Positions 16,498 through 25,107 of a stretch of 64,000 bases of DNA are shown one piece after another. Where the stretch lies: positions 62,001 to 126,000 of the forward strand of contig NZ_JAXCLA010000004.1 in NCBI RefSeq assembly GCF_034043675.1, in the 5' to 3' direction. The stretch's first letter is position 1. Every line of letters starts with the position of its first letter. A model generated the notes under the pieces. It ran no database searches, was not told the DNA's origin, and saw nothing but the letters and a program-made list of their open reading frames with translations. The position numbers were made by a program, and so were the translations under genes. The DNA comes from KK5 sp034043675 (GTDB taxonomy: Bacteria > Pseudomonadota > Gammaproteobacteria > Burkholderiales > Burkholderiaceae_C).

Positions 16498-18497
16498 TCG
16501 CGTGCCAGTGCATCGACCGGGCTGAGTGCCGCCGCGCGCCGCGCCGGCAAGGTGCCGAAGATCAGTCCCACGCCGCTGGAAACCGCGAAGGCCACAACCA
16601 GCGCATCCCAGCTGACCGAGACATGGAGCTGCTGCTGCACCTGGTTGAAGCCGAAGGCGGCGAGCCAGCTCAAGGCCACGCCCACCAGGCCGCCGAGGCA
16701 GCACAGCACCACCGCCTCGACCAGGAACTGCAGCAGCACGTCGCTGCGCCGCGCGCCCACGGCCATGCGGATGCCGATCTCCCGCGTGCGCTCCGACACC
16801 GACACCAGCATGATGTTCATCACGCCCACGCCGCCCACCACCAGGGCGATGGCCGCCACGCCGGCGAACACGCCCGCCAGGCCCGCGGTGATCCGGGTCA
16901 CCTTGCGAAACTCCTCCTCGCCGCTCCAGATGGAGAAGTCCTCCGCGCCGTGCAGCGCGCGCAGGCGATGGGTCATCTGTTCGCGCACCTGCTCGGGCGG
17001 CGTCTTGGGACTGATCAGCAGGTCGAAGTGGTCGTAGTCGGCCCGGGCATCCACCTTGCGCGTGAAGGTGCTGTCGGGCAGAAACACTTCACCGAGCCAG
17101 TTGCCGCCGGACAGCAGGGCCGCATCGCTCTCCACCACGCCGACGACCGTCATCGGCAGCGTCGCCCAGGCCGGCGCTTGCACACCGGCCGCCTGGGCTG
17201 CGGGATCGGGCATGCCGCCCAGGGTCAGCATCAAGGTGCGGCCGATCGGCGACTCGCCCTTCTTGAAGAGGTTCTCGCGCGCCTTCTGGTCGATGACGAC
17301 CACCTGCGCGCTGTCGCGCAGATCCAGCGTGTTGAAGTAGCGCCCCTCGGCCACGCGCAGCTTGCGCGCCGTCAAGGTCTGCGGGCCGCCGCTGCGCACG
17401 GTCATCAGCGCGTCGCGCGAACCCTGGCGCACGGTCATCTGCGCCTCGCGCTCCAGATTGACGCCGACCACGCCGGGCAAGGCGCGCAGGCCTTCGATCT
17501 CGGCTGGCTGGAAGGCCTTGGGCTGGGCACCCGGCGGCAGGATCGCGTTGCCGCGCCAGACCGAGATACGGCCGGAGATGAAGCTGGCCAGGTCGGACTC
17601 AAACGACTGCCGCGCCGCGCTCGTCAGCGCCACGATGGACACGACCGACGCGATGCCGATGCTGATGCCCAGCATCGACAGCGCCGTGCGCAGCCGGCTG
17701 CCCTTCAGCGCGGACCAGGCCGTCTGCACCGCCTCGCGCCACTGCACGAAGCTGCGCTGCAGGCGATTGATCTGCGATGCGGGCGGCGGCTCGGGCTGCC
17801 GCGGCAGGTGGCCGGCGGGCGTGCCGGCATCGCTGAGCACATGCCCGTCCTTCATCGTGATCACGCGCCGGGCCTGCGCCGCCACGCTGTGATCGTGCGT
17901 AACGATGATGACCGTGTGGCCGCTCGCGTTCAGCTCGCTCAAGAGGCGCAGCATCTCGGCGCCGCTGGCCGAGTCGAGCGCGCCGGTGGGTTCGTCCGCC
18001 AGGATGATCTGCCCGCCGTTCATCAGCGCGCGAGCGATGGAGACGCGCTGCTGCTGGCCACCGCTCAGCTCGTTGGGCTTGTGGTGCAGTCGCTCGGCGA
18101 GGCCCAGCCGCTCCAGTAACTGACGCGCGCGCTCCAGGCGCTTGCCCGTGCCCTGGCCCGTGTAGACGGCGGGCAGCGCGGCATTGGCGCGCGCATCCAG
18201 ATGGCCCAGCAGGTGGTAGCGCTGGAAGATGAAGCCGAAGTGCTCGCGCCGCAGCGCGGCAAGCTCATCGGGCTCCAGCGCCGCCGTGTCGCGGCCGGCG
18301 ATCGTGTAGCTGCCGGTCGTCGGCTTGTCGAGGCAGCCGAGCACATTCATCAAGGTGCTCTTGCCCGAGCCCGACTGGCCGACGATGGCCACGTACTCGC
18401 CCGCCTCGATGGTGAGGCTCACGCCGGCCAGCGCGGCCACGTCGTTGTCGCCGAGCCGGTAGTGCCGCTCGACGTTCTTCAGCTCGATCAGCGCCAT
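16494..18497 (-). CDS. macB: Macrolide-type ABC exporter MacB (ATPase-permease fusion)
   Basis: A 667-residue protein with an N-terminal ABC ATPase (Walker A GQSGSGKST at 40-48, LSGGQQQRVSIARAL signature, ILADEPTGALDS Walker B). A membrane part follows: one helix near residues 277-300 (LGISIGIASVVSIVAL), a large periplasmic domain, and three C-terminal helices of FtsX type. MacB transmits ATP energy mechanically to push substrates (macrolides, peptides, lipids in various bacteria) through an outer-membrane channel. It lies 1 nt after macA and overlaps the channel gene by 4 bp. The transported compound is unknown. Confidence 0.93.
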   Translation of the reverse strand: MALIELKNVERHYRLGDNDVAALAGVSLTIEAGEYVAIVGQSGSGKSTLMNVLGCLDKPTTGSYTIAGRDTAALEPDELAALRREHFGFIFQRYHLLGHLDARANAALPAVYTGQGTGKRLERARQLLERLGLAERLHHKPNELSGGQQQRVSIARALMNGGQIILADEPTGALDSASGAEMLRLLSELNASGHTVIIVTHDHSVAAQARRVITMKDGHVLSDAGTPAGHLPRQPEPPPASQINRLQRSFVQWREAVQTAWSALKGSRLRTALSMLGISIGIASVVSIVALTSAARQSFESDLASFISGRISVWRGNAILPPGAQPKAFQPAEIEGLRALPGVVGVNLEREAQMTVRQGSRDALMTVRSGGPQTLTARKLRVAEGRYFNTLDLRDSAQVVVIDQKARENLFKKGESPIGRTLMLTLGGMPDPAAQAAGVQAPAWATLPMTVVGVVESDAALLSGGNWLGEVFLPDSTFTRKVDARADYDHFDLLISPKTPPEQVREQMTHRLRALHGAEDFSIWSGEEEFRKVTRITAGLAGVFAGVAAIALVVGGVGVMNIMLVSVSERTREIGIRMAVGARRSDVLLQFLVEAVVLCCLGGLVGVALSWLAAFGFNQVQQQLHVSVSWDALVVAFAVSSGVGLIFGTLPARRAAALSPVDALARE

Positions 18498-18498
18498 G

Positions 18499-19650
18499 TC
18501 AGGACGCGGAGGCAGCCGATGCGGCGGATGCGGGTGGCGGTGCCAGCAGCACCTTCTCGCCGACCTTCACGCCCGATGTCACCTGGACGTTGGCCGTGTC
18601 ATGCAGGCCGGTCTTCACCTGGCGCGCCTCGTTCTTGCCGTCCTTGCTGACGACGGTGACGGCATAGGCGCCATCCTTGCCGCGCTCGCCCAGCGCCACG
18701 ATGGGCATGGCCAGCGTCTTCTTCGCCTCGCCGGTCTCGATGTCGACCTGCACCGTCATTTCGGTGAAGAGCTTGCGGTCGCGGTTGTCCACCTCGAACA
18801 GCGCGTTGTAGAACACCGCGTTGCCGGCCCGCTCGGGCACCGGCTGGATCACTCGCAGCTTGCCCTCGTAGCGACGGCCATCGCCCGACAGCGTGGAAAA
18901 GCTGGCCTTCTGGCCCGGCGCGAGCGACTGCACATCGGCCTCGGGCACCTTGGTGCGAACGGTGATCGTGTCCAGGTCTGCCAGCGTCACCATCACCGGC
19001 GTGATCTGCACGGCGATGACGGTCTGCCCCACCTGCACCGGGATGTTGACGACCACGCCGTCCATCGGCGCGGTGATGCGGGTGTAGGCGAGGTTGAGCT
19101 TGTTGCGGTCCAGCTGCGCCTGCATCTGGACGAGGTTGGCCGCCTGGCCGCGGATGTCGGCCTCGATCTTGGCCAGGTCGTTCTCGGCCTTCTCGGCTTC
19201 GGTGGCGGCGGTGGCTTCGCCCTTGAGCAGGCGGCGCTGGCGTTCCAGCTCGCGCTTGGCGGCCTCGAGGTCAACGCGGCGCGAGTCGATCTGCGCGCGT
19301 TGCTGCGCCACGGCGGCGTCGGCCTGCAGCACCGCGCTCTGCGCCAGCTCCGGGTCCAGCAGCACCAGCAGGTCGCCCTTCTTGACCGCCTGGCCCAGCA
19401 CGACCGGAATTTCCTTGACCAGGCCGCTGACCTGCGCGCCCACGTCGACCTTGGTCTTGGCCTGCAGGGTGCCGGCCGCCTGCACGGTCTGCACGATGTC
19501 GGCGAGCTTCACCTCGCCGGTGGGCGGCGGCGGAGGCGGCGGTGTGGTCACCTGGGCGTAGATCCGCCAGCCCGCGATGAGAATGGCGATCGCGATCCAC
19601 CAGCGCAATTTGCGCAGCCAGGCCCTGGCCTTGGCAGCCCATGAACTCAT
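18499..19650 (-). CDS. macA: Efflux periplasmic adaptor MacA
   Basis: Membrane-fusion protein of 383 residues linking MacB to the outer-membrane channel. A single N-terminal membrane anchor (about 18-34, WWIAIAILIAGWRIYA) is followed by an unusual seven-proline run (about 37-43). A lipoyl half-motif, a long coiled-coil hairpin (about 100-190) and beta-barrel domains follow. The C-terminus is alanine/serine-rich. The ATG at 19650 is followed by a typical short basic cytoplasmic segment. It is the first gene of the efflux operon. The 161 bases upstream hold no further gene. Confidence 0.92.
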   Translation of the reverse strand: MSSWAAKARAWLRKLRWWIAIAILIAGWRIYAQVTTPPPPPPPTGEVKLADIVQTVQAAGTLQAKTKVDVGAQVSGLVKEIPVVLGQAVKKGDLLVLLDPELAQSAVLQADAAVAQQRAQIDSRRVDLEAAKRELERQRRLLKGEATAATEAEKAENDLAKIEADIRGQAANLVQMQAQLDRNKLNLAYTRITAPMDGVVVNIPVQVGQTVIAVQITPVMVTLADLDTITVRTKVPEADVQSLAPGQKASFSTLSGDGRRYEGKLRVIQPVPERAGNAVFYNALFEVDNRDRKLFTEMTVQVDIETGEAKKTLAMPIVALGERGKDGAYAVTVVSKDGKNEARQVKTGLHDTANVQVTSGVKVGEKVLLAPPPASAASAASAS

Positions 19651-19775
19651 TTTTTCTCCCCGCGATATCGGCGCTGTTGTGCGGCGAGATTTCTCGCCGG
19701 GCGCGAGTATCGCTGCGGCTCAGGGAGGGAATGGGGCTTGAAGCCGCATCCTGCGACGAAGTGCAGAACGGGCCG

Positions 19776-19817
19776 ATGAACAGCCTGCCGATCAGGACCG
19801 ATCAGGTCCTATCAGGC
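19776..19817 (-). other. Stem-loop at the end of the Lys/Ala-rich protein gene
   Basis: On the minus strand AGCCTG and CAGGCT frame an inner AGGACC-TGATC-GGTCCT hairpin, overlapping the stop codon of the upstream gene. The sequence also shows three spaced GATCAGG-like repeats on the plus strand. There is no T-tract, so it may stabilise mRNA or terminate weakly. Confidence 0.35.
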
Positions 19818-20147
19818 TGTGGCGTGACGCTTGTGCGCCTTCGCCTTGGCGCCGGTCTTGCCGCCGGCCTTGGCCACATGCGTGGACTTGGCTGCAGCGT
19901 GGGCATGCTTGCCGGCGGCGTTCTTGCGGGTCTTCTTCGCGGCGGCGGTCTTCTTGCCGGACTTGGCCGACTTCGCAGCCGCGTGGTGCTGCGACTTCTT
20001 CTTCGCCGATGCCGCCGGGGCAGTCGGCGCGGGCTCGGTGATCACACGGCCGGCGACGGCGGGCGGGACCGGTTGCGGCGCCGGGGTCTGGGCCACGGCG
20101 AGACCGATGCAGGACGACAGCAGCAACAGGGCGAGGGATTTCTTCAA
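19812..20147 (-). CDS. Exported Lys/Ala-rich, histone-H1-like protein with Pro-rich head
   Basis: A small basic protein of 111 residues from a TTG start with a GGAG ribosome-binding site 6 nt upstream. An ATG at 20174 would add nine residues. Residues 1-20 form a signal peptide (MKKSLALLLLSSCIGLAVAQ, read from the TTG start). A proline-rich segment follows (QTPAPQPVPPAVAG and TEPAPTAPAA). The rest is a low-complexity Lys/Ala/His tail with repeated AAK, KKT and HAAAK units, like eukaryotic histone H1 tails. Its start lies 32 nt after the stop of the prolyl-hydroxylase-like gene, so the two are probably cotranscribed. Function is unknown; periplasmic or surface polyanion binding is possible. 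Confidence 0.68.
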   Translation of the reverse strand: MKKSLALLLLSSCIGLAVAQTPAPQPVPPAVAGRVITEPAPTAPAASAKKKSQHHAAAKSAKSGKKTAAAKKTRKNAAGKHAHAAAKSTHVAKAGGKTGAKAKAHKRHATA

Positions 20148-20179
20148 GATGGGCTCCGTAAAACAGCGGCGCATTCTAG

Positions 20180-21034
20180 TCAGACGAATACGCCCTGCCG
20201 CATCCATTTCGTGGCGACCCACTTCTCGCCCTCGGTCACCGGTGCACCGCCGTGCAGGCTCAAGGTCATCGGGTGCGGGCGGTCGTAGCTGAAGAACACC
20301 GCGTTGCCCTTGATCGGCGAGACGTCGAGGCGCACGTCCGGGAAGGTCGTGGCGCCGCCGGCCTTGGGCGTGTTGAGGTACATCACCAGCGAGGCCACGC
20401 GCTGGCCGCCGCGCTTCAGGATGGTGGCGGTGCTGACGTGGTTGGGCTCGAAGTAGTCGTAGTGCGGCAGGTACTCCGCGCCCGGGCGGTAGCGCAGCAC
20501 CTGCAGGCCTTCGCCGTGGTCCACAGGCCAGTTCAGCAGCGCGGACAGACGCGCCTCCACGCGCTTGATCAGCTCGTTCTCTCCGCGCTCGAAGAACATG
20601 CCATCGCTGGTGCGCGCGGCATTGACCTCGCTGCCGTCGGTGCCGGTGGCCACCGTTTCCGAGCGGGCCAGCCGCGCCGCGGACAGGGCCACGATCTGGT
20701 CGCATTCCTCATCGGACAGCAGGCCGCCGAAGACGACGACACGCGGGTGCTTCAGCGCCATCAGGATGTTGACCTGGCGATCGCCGGCCCAGACGGAAGG
20801 CGGCGCGCCTTCCAGCGAGGGCTCGGGCACCTTGCTGGCCGTGGGCGCTTCGCCAGCGGAGGAAGAAGAAGGCTGCTCGGGCGTCAGCGTGTCCGCCAGC
20901 GCCTTGCGCGCGACGGCCGCGTCCCACCCGCTGCCGATCATGGCGGCGAGGACCTGATCGCGGCCGTGGCCGGCCTGGGTCTGCTCCAGGATCCAGGCAC
21001 GCAGCTCGGGCGTGATGATCTGTTGGGCGCTCAT
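20180..21034 (-). CDS. 2-oxoglutarate/Fe(II) dioxygenase, prolyl-4-hydroxylase type
   Basis: A 284-residue protein predicted to hydroxylate prolyl (or lysyl) residues using O2, Fe(II) and 2-oxoglutarate. The iron ligands H191, D193 and H261 and the 2-oxoglutarate-binding K271 are all present, in RYRPGAEYLPHYDYFEP and LHGGAPVTEGEKWVATKW. Residues 1-50 look like a small helical domain (LRAWILEQTQAGHGRDQVLA) and 52-82 like a flexible Ser/Pro linker. No signal peptide is visible, so it acts in the cytosol. The neighbouring Pro-rich exported protein is an attractive but unproven substrate; bacterial homologues have been reported to act on EF-Tu. Confidence 0.88.
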   Translation of the reverse strand: MSAQQIITPELRAWILEQTQAGHGRDQVLAAMIGSGWDAAVARKALADTLTPEQPSSSSAGEAPTASKVPEPSLEGAPPSVWAGDRQVNILMALKHPRVVVFGGLLSDEECDQIVALSAARLARSETVATGTDGSEVNAARTSDGMFFERGENELIKRVEARLSALLNWPVDHGEGLQVLRYRPGAEYLPHYDYFEPNHVSTATILKRGGQRVASLVMYLNTPKAGGATTFPDVRLDVSPIKGNAVFFSYDRPHPMTLSLHGGAPVTEGEKWVATKWMRQGVFV

Positions 21035-21061
21035 AGCTCGTGTCCTTCCCTCATCATTCTT

Positions 21062-21847
21062 TCAATCGGCCAGGCGGCGGCGGAACACCAGGCGCTCGGG
21101 CGTCGAAGCCTCGGCCGCGTGGCCGTAGCCGTCGAGGTCGAAGCCCAGCAGGTCGGCCGGGCGCGAGATCCGCTGCGTGACGGCGTAGCGCGCCATCAGC
21201 CCGCGCGCCCGCTTGGCGAAGAAGCTGATGATCTTGTACTGGCCGTTCTTCCAGTCCTCGAACTGGCACTCGATCACGCGCGGCTTCAGCGCCTTGCGGT
21301 CGGCGGCCTTGAAGTATTCCTGCGAGGCCAGGTTGACGATCACCGGCACCGGATCGGCGGCGGCGAGCTTGTTCAGGTGCAGCGCGAGCCGGTCGCCCCA
21401 GTAGCTGTAGAGGTTGGCGCCGTGCGGGTTCTCCAGCCGCGTGCCCATCTCCAGGCGGTAGGGCTGGAGCTTGTCGAGCGGGCGCAGCAGGCCGTAGAGA
21501 CCCGAGAGGATGCACAGGTGCTGCTGCGCCCATTCGGTGTCCTGGACGCTGAGGCTCTTGGCGTCGAGCCCGTCGTAGACGTCGCCGTTGAAGGCCAGCA
21601 TCGCCGGCTTGCTGTTCTCGGGCGTGAACTTCGTGCGCCAGGCCTTGTAGCGGGCCGCGTTCAGCTCGGACAGTGCCGGGGACAGGTCCATCAGCGCGCC
21701 GATGTCGCCGGCCGTCTTGGCGCGCAGCAGCTTGATCAGCTCGGAGGCCTGGCGGATGTATTGCGGTTCGGTGGCCAGCGCCTGGACGGCTTCAGGCACC
21801 GGCGTTTCGTAGTCGAGCGACTTCGCGGGAGAGAGCAGAAAAAGCAT
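21062..21847 (-). CDS. yaaA: Peroxide stress protein YaaA (DUF328)
   Basis: A 261-residue cytosolic protein with the YaaA N-terminus (MLFLLSPAKSLDYETPV) and conserved blocks MLAFNGDVYDGLDA, LSGLYGLLRPLDKLQPYRLEMG and IISFFAKRARGLMARY. In E. coli YaaA lowers free iron during hydrogen peroxide stress and binds DNA. Full family length. It is followed 27 nt later by the dioxygenase gene on the same strand, an iron-dependent enzyme. Confidence 0.92.
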   Translation of the reverse strand: MLFLLSPAKSLDYETPVPEAVQALATEPQYIRQASELIKLLRAKTAGDIGALMDLSPALSELNAARYKAWRTKFTPENSKPAMLAFNGDVYDGLDAKSLSVQDTEWAQQHLCILSGLYGLLRPLDKLQPYRLEMGTRLENPHGANLYSYWGDRLALHLNKLAAADPVPVIVNLASQEYFKAADRKALKPRVIECQFEDWKNGQYKIISFFAKRARGLMARYAVTQRISRPADLLGFDLDGYGHAAEASTPERLVFRRRLAD

Positions 21848-21897
21848 GGGCGGTATTGTGCCGCCGCCTCATGCCGCCCCCGTGTCAGTTCACGCGA

Positions 21898-23262
21898 TCA
21901 GGGCGCGAGAAGCTGGTTGATCGCCATCACGTCGGTCGGCTGCAACTGGCCCGAAGCCTGGCGCAGCTTGAGGCTGTTGACCAGCACGTCGTAGCGGGCC
22001 TTGGCGAGGTCGCGCTGCGTCGTGTAGAGCTGGGTCTGCGCGTTCAGCACGTCCAGGTTCACGCGCACGCCAACCTTGTAGCCGAGCTTGGTGGCGTCCA
22101 GCGCGAGCTGGCTGGACGATTCGGCGGCTTCCAGTGCCAGGACCTGGGCCTTCAACGACTGCACGCCGAGGAAGGCGCGGCGGGTGCCTTCTTCTACGCC
22201 GCGGACGGCGAAGTCGACATCGGTCTGGGCCTTCTCTTCCAGCGACATCGCCTCGGCGACGCGGCCGCGGGCGTAGCCGCCGGTATACAGCGGGTAGGTG
22301 ATCGTCACGCCCAGGCTGGCGGACTTGGCGGTGCCCTCGCCGTTCAGGGCATCGGCTTGGGGCGAGCCATAGTTCAGGCTGCTGTTGACCCGCTGAGCAC
22401 CCAGCGTGCCGTTCAGGTCGACGGTGACGCCATCGACCGCGCGAGCCTTCTTGGTTTCGAGCCGCGCCACGTCCAGGCCCAGGCGGGCCTTGCGGATCAG
22501 CGGATGACCTTCGACGGCGGTGGACACCCAGGCGTCGGCATTGACCGGCAGCACGGCCGGCAGCGCGACCGGCACGGCCAGCGGCCTGGGCATGACACCG
22601 CGGCGGCCGACGAGCTGGTCCAGCGTGACCTGCTTGCTGCGCAGGTCGTTGTCGGCGGCGATCTCCTGCGCGGTGGCGAGGTCGGAACGGGCCTGCGCTT
22701 CACGCGTGTCGGTGATGGTGGCGGTGCCGACCTCGAAATTGCGCTTGGCCGATGCCAATTGCTCGGTGATCGCGGCCTTGGCCTGGCGGGCGGTGGACAG
22801 CGCGTCCTGCGCGGCCAGCACGTCGAAGTAGGCGGTGGCCAGGCGCACGATCAGATCCTGCTCGGCAACCGAGAGATCCGCCGCAGCGACTTCGAGGTTG
22901 CGCTGCGCCTGCTCGGCCGTCAGCCGGTTCGCGGGGTTGTAGACGGCGTACTTGCCGGTCAGGCCGGCGCTGAGCGTGTTGTTGCCGTAGTCGGGCATGC
23001 CGGCCGCGGAAGGCAACTTGGTGCGGGTGTAGGTGTCGGTGACGCCCAGCCCCAGCGAAGGCTTCAAGGCCGAGTCTGCCTGGATGGCCCTGCCCTGCGC
23101 CGACTCCGCCGTGGCCCGTGCGCCGAGATAGGTCGCGTCATAGGCGTGAGCTGCTTCGTACAGGGCTTGCAGGCTTTGGGCCTGGGCCGAGGTGCCGACG
23201 GCCGCCAGGGCCGCGATCGCAAGCAGGGAGCGGCTCAGGTTCAGAGCACGGATCTCGGGCAT
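21898..23262 (-). CDS. TolC-type outer membrane efflux protein
   Basis: Outer-membrane channel of 454 residues, TolC family (type I secretion/efflux). A signal peptide (about 1-29, cleaved after TSAQAQ) precedes SLQALYEAAHAYDATYLGA, the classical TolC start. The chosen ATG at 23262 has GAGGA 5 nt upstream; an ATG four codons earlier has none. Two coiled-coil/beta repeats are visible, ending TQLYTTQRDLAKARYDVLVN. It differs from the lipoprotein channel at 15100 and may serve several pumps. No inner-membrane partner is adjacent. The 5' gap to the methyltransferase gene (206 bp) holds nothing I recognise. Confidence 0.9.
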   Translation of the reverse strand: MPEIRALNLSRSLLAIAALAAVGTSAQAQSLQALYEAAHAYDATYLGARATAESAQGRAIQADSALKPSLGLGVTDTYTRTKLPSAAGMPDYGNNTLSAGLTGKYAVYNPANRLTAEQAQRNLEVAAADLSVAEQDLIVRLATAYFDVLAAQDALSTARQAKAAITEQLASAKRNFEVGTATITDTREAQARSDLATAQEIAADNDLRSKQVTLDQLVGRRGVMPRPLAVPVALPAVLPVNADAWVSTAVEGHPLIRKARLGLDVARLETKKARAVDGVTVDLNGTLGAQRVNSSLNYGSPQADALNGEGTAKSASLGVTITYPLYTGGYARGRVAEAMSLEEKAQTDVDFAVRGVEEGTRRAFLGVQSLKAQVLALEAAESSSQLALDATKLGYKVGVRVNLDVLNAQTQLYTTQRDLAKARYDVLVNSLKLRQASGQLQPTDVMAINQLLAP

Positions 23263-23468
23263 GGGTGTCCTCATCGCTTATTTCGTTATCGGTTTCAGTA
23301 GCGCGGCAACGCAGATTCGGCCACTTGCGGCCGGGCGTCAATGCCACCGGCGAGGTTATAGACGGAATCACGACCGCAATGCTGCAGAAATGCGACGACT
23401 TGCAGGCTTCGCACCTCCTGACGGCGATAAACGGCGACAGGCTGCATCGCAGCCGGCCGCGACCCCGC

Positions 23469-24131
23469 TCAGAACGCGAAGGCGTTGCGTCGTGCGAAAC
23501 CGGACAGGCGCGGCGCCACCGTGTCGAACAGGATGCGCGTGCTGAAGTCCTTCTCGCTGACGCGGGTGAAGAGCTGCGCGCGCATCACCGGCTCGTCGCC
23601 GACGATGGCCGCCAGCCGGCCGCCGACCTTCAGCTGCTGCAGCAGTTCCTCGGGCACCACCTCGACCGAGCCGGACAGCACGATGGCGTCGAACGGGGCC
23701 TCGGCCGCCAGGCCCTTGGCGCCGTCCTGGTTCAGCACCGTGACGTTCAGCACCCCGGCGCGCTTCAGGTTGGCAGCGGCCTGCTCAGCCAGCGCGGCGT
23801 CCAGCTCCGTCGAGATGACGCGCTGTGCGCGGTGGCCCAACAGCGCGGCCATGAAGCCCGAGCCGGCGCCGACTTCGAGCACCTTCTCGTGGCGGGCCAC
23901 ATTGAGCTCCTGCAACAGGCGGGCCTCCAGGCGCGGCGCCAGCATGACCTGACCCTTGGCGACGTCGCCCAGCGGGATCTCGGTGTCCATGAAGGCCAGC
24001 GCCTTGTGCGCCGCCGGCACGAAATCTTCCCGCTTGACGACCGCCAGCAGCTCCAGCACACCCGCGTCCAGCACGTCCCAGGGACGGATCTGCTGTTCGA
24101 TCATGTTGAAGCGGGCTTGTTCGATGTTCAT
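23469..24131 (-). CDS. Protein-L-isoaspartate O-methyltransferase family protein
   Basis: A 220-residue SAM-dependent methyltransferase of the PIMT family. The SAM-binding motif I is VLEVGAGSGFMAALLG. The N-terminal part (ARFNMIEQQIRPWDVLD, VVKREDFVPAAHKALAF) is typical of the variant found next to tolC in Burkholderiales. The start at 24131 has GAGGA 5 nt upstream; an ATG four codons earlier is possible. The true PIMT motif around the active-site serine/threonine is less clear, and this branch may not repair isoaspartate. It diverges from uppP. Confidence 0.85.
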   Translation of the reverse strand: MNIEQARFNMIEQQIRPWDVLDAGVLELLAVVKREDFVPAAHKALAFMDTEIPLGDVAKGQVMLAPRLEARLLQELNVARHEKVLEVGAGSGFMAALLGHRAQRVISTELDAALAEQAAANLKRAGVLNVTVLNQDGAKGLAAEAPFDAIVLSGSVEVVPEELLQQLKVGGRLAAIVGDEPVMRAQLFTRVSEKDFSTRILFDTVAPRLSGFARRNAFAF

Positions 24132-24263
24132 GGTGTTCCTCATCCGCCGGCTGAGCCGGATCTAGCGAAGCCGGAATTCTAGAGTCCCGGAGTGAGGCGG
24201 TCAGCAGATCGACAGCAAGCGGCCGCTATCATCGCGGCCAATTTCATCCGGAGGGAGTTTGCG

Positions 24264-25097
24264 TTGGACGTTCTGCTGCTGATCAAGGCCGCCATCATGG
24301 GCATCGTGGAGGGCCTGACGGAATTCCTGCCGGTTTCGTCCACCGGACATCTGATCCTGACCGGTTCGCTGCTCGGCATGACCGACAGCAAATCCAAGGT
24401 CTTCGACATCGCGATCCAGAGCGGCGCCATCCTGGCCGTCGTGATCGTCTACTGGCAGCGCATCTGGGGCGCGCTGAGCGGCATGGGATCGAGCGCGCAG
24501 GCGCGCAAGCTGGTCACCAACGTGATCATCGGCTTCCTGCCGGCCGCGGTGATCGGCTTCATCGCGTACAAGAAGTTCATCAAGCCCTACCTGTTCAACG
24601 CACCGGTGGTGGCTGCGGCCTTCATCGTCGGCGGCCTGATCATCCTGTGGGTGGAACGGCGCGTGCAGCCCGAAAAGACTGCCCGCATCCTCGACGTCGA
24701 CCAGATGACGCCGATGGACGCGCTGAAGGTGGGCCTCGTGCAGTGCCTGGGCATGATCCCCGGCACCAGCCGCTCGGGCTCGACGATCATCGGCGGCATG
24801 CTGCTGGGCCTGTCGCGCAAGGCGGCCACCGATTTCTCCTTCTTCCTGGCGATCCCGACCTTGCTCGCCGCCAGCGTCTACAGCCTCTGGAGCGAGCGCC
24901 ACAACCTCAGCATTGCCGACCTGCCGTTGTTCGGCGTGGGCTTCATCGTCAGCTTCCTGGCCGCCTGGGTCTGCGTGCGCTGGCTGCTGCGCTTCATCTC
25001 CACGCACAGCTTCGAGCTGTTCGCCTGGTACCGGATCGCCTTCGGCATTGTGGTCTTGGTGACTGCCTGGACGGGGGTAGTTGTCTGGGCGGATTAA
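24264..25097 (+). CDS. uppP: Undecaprenyl-diphosphatase UppP/BacA
   Basis: Membrane enzyme that dephosphorylates undecaprenyl diphosphate to recycle the lipid carrier of cell-wall synthesis; overexpression gives bacitracin resistance. It is 277 residues from a TTG start with a GGAGGGAG ribosome-binding site 6 nt upstream, matching the family start MDVLLLIKAAIMGIVEGLTE. The active-site regions EGLTEFLPVSSTGHL (16-30) and PGTSRSGSTI are intact. About eight membrane segments. map follows 10 nt later. Confidence 0.94.
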   Translation: MDVLLLIKAAIMGIVEGLTEFLPVSSTGHLILTGSLLGMTDSKSKVFDIAIQSGAILAVVIVYWQRIWGALSGMGSSAQARKLVTNVIIGFLPAAVIGFIAYKKFIKPYLFNAPVVAAAFIVGGLIILWVERRVQPEKTARILDVDQMTPMDALKVGLVQCLGMIPGTSRSGSTIIGGMLLGLSRKAATDFSFFLAIPTLLAASVYSLWSERHNLSIADLPLFGVGFIVSFLAAWVCVRWLLRFISTHSFELFAWYRIAFGIVVLVTAWTGVVVWAD

Positions 25098-25107
25098 AAT
25101 CCCGCGA

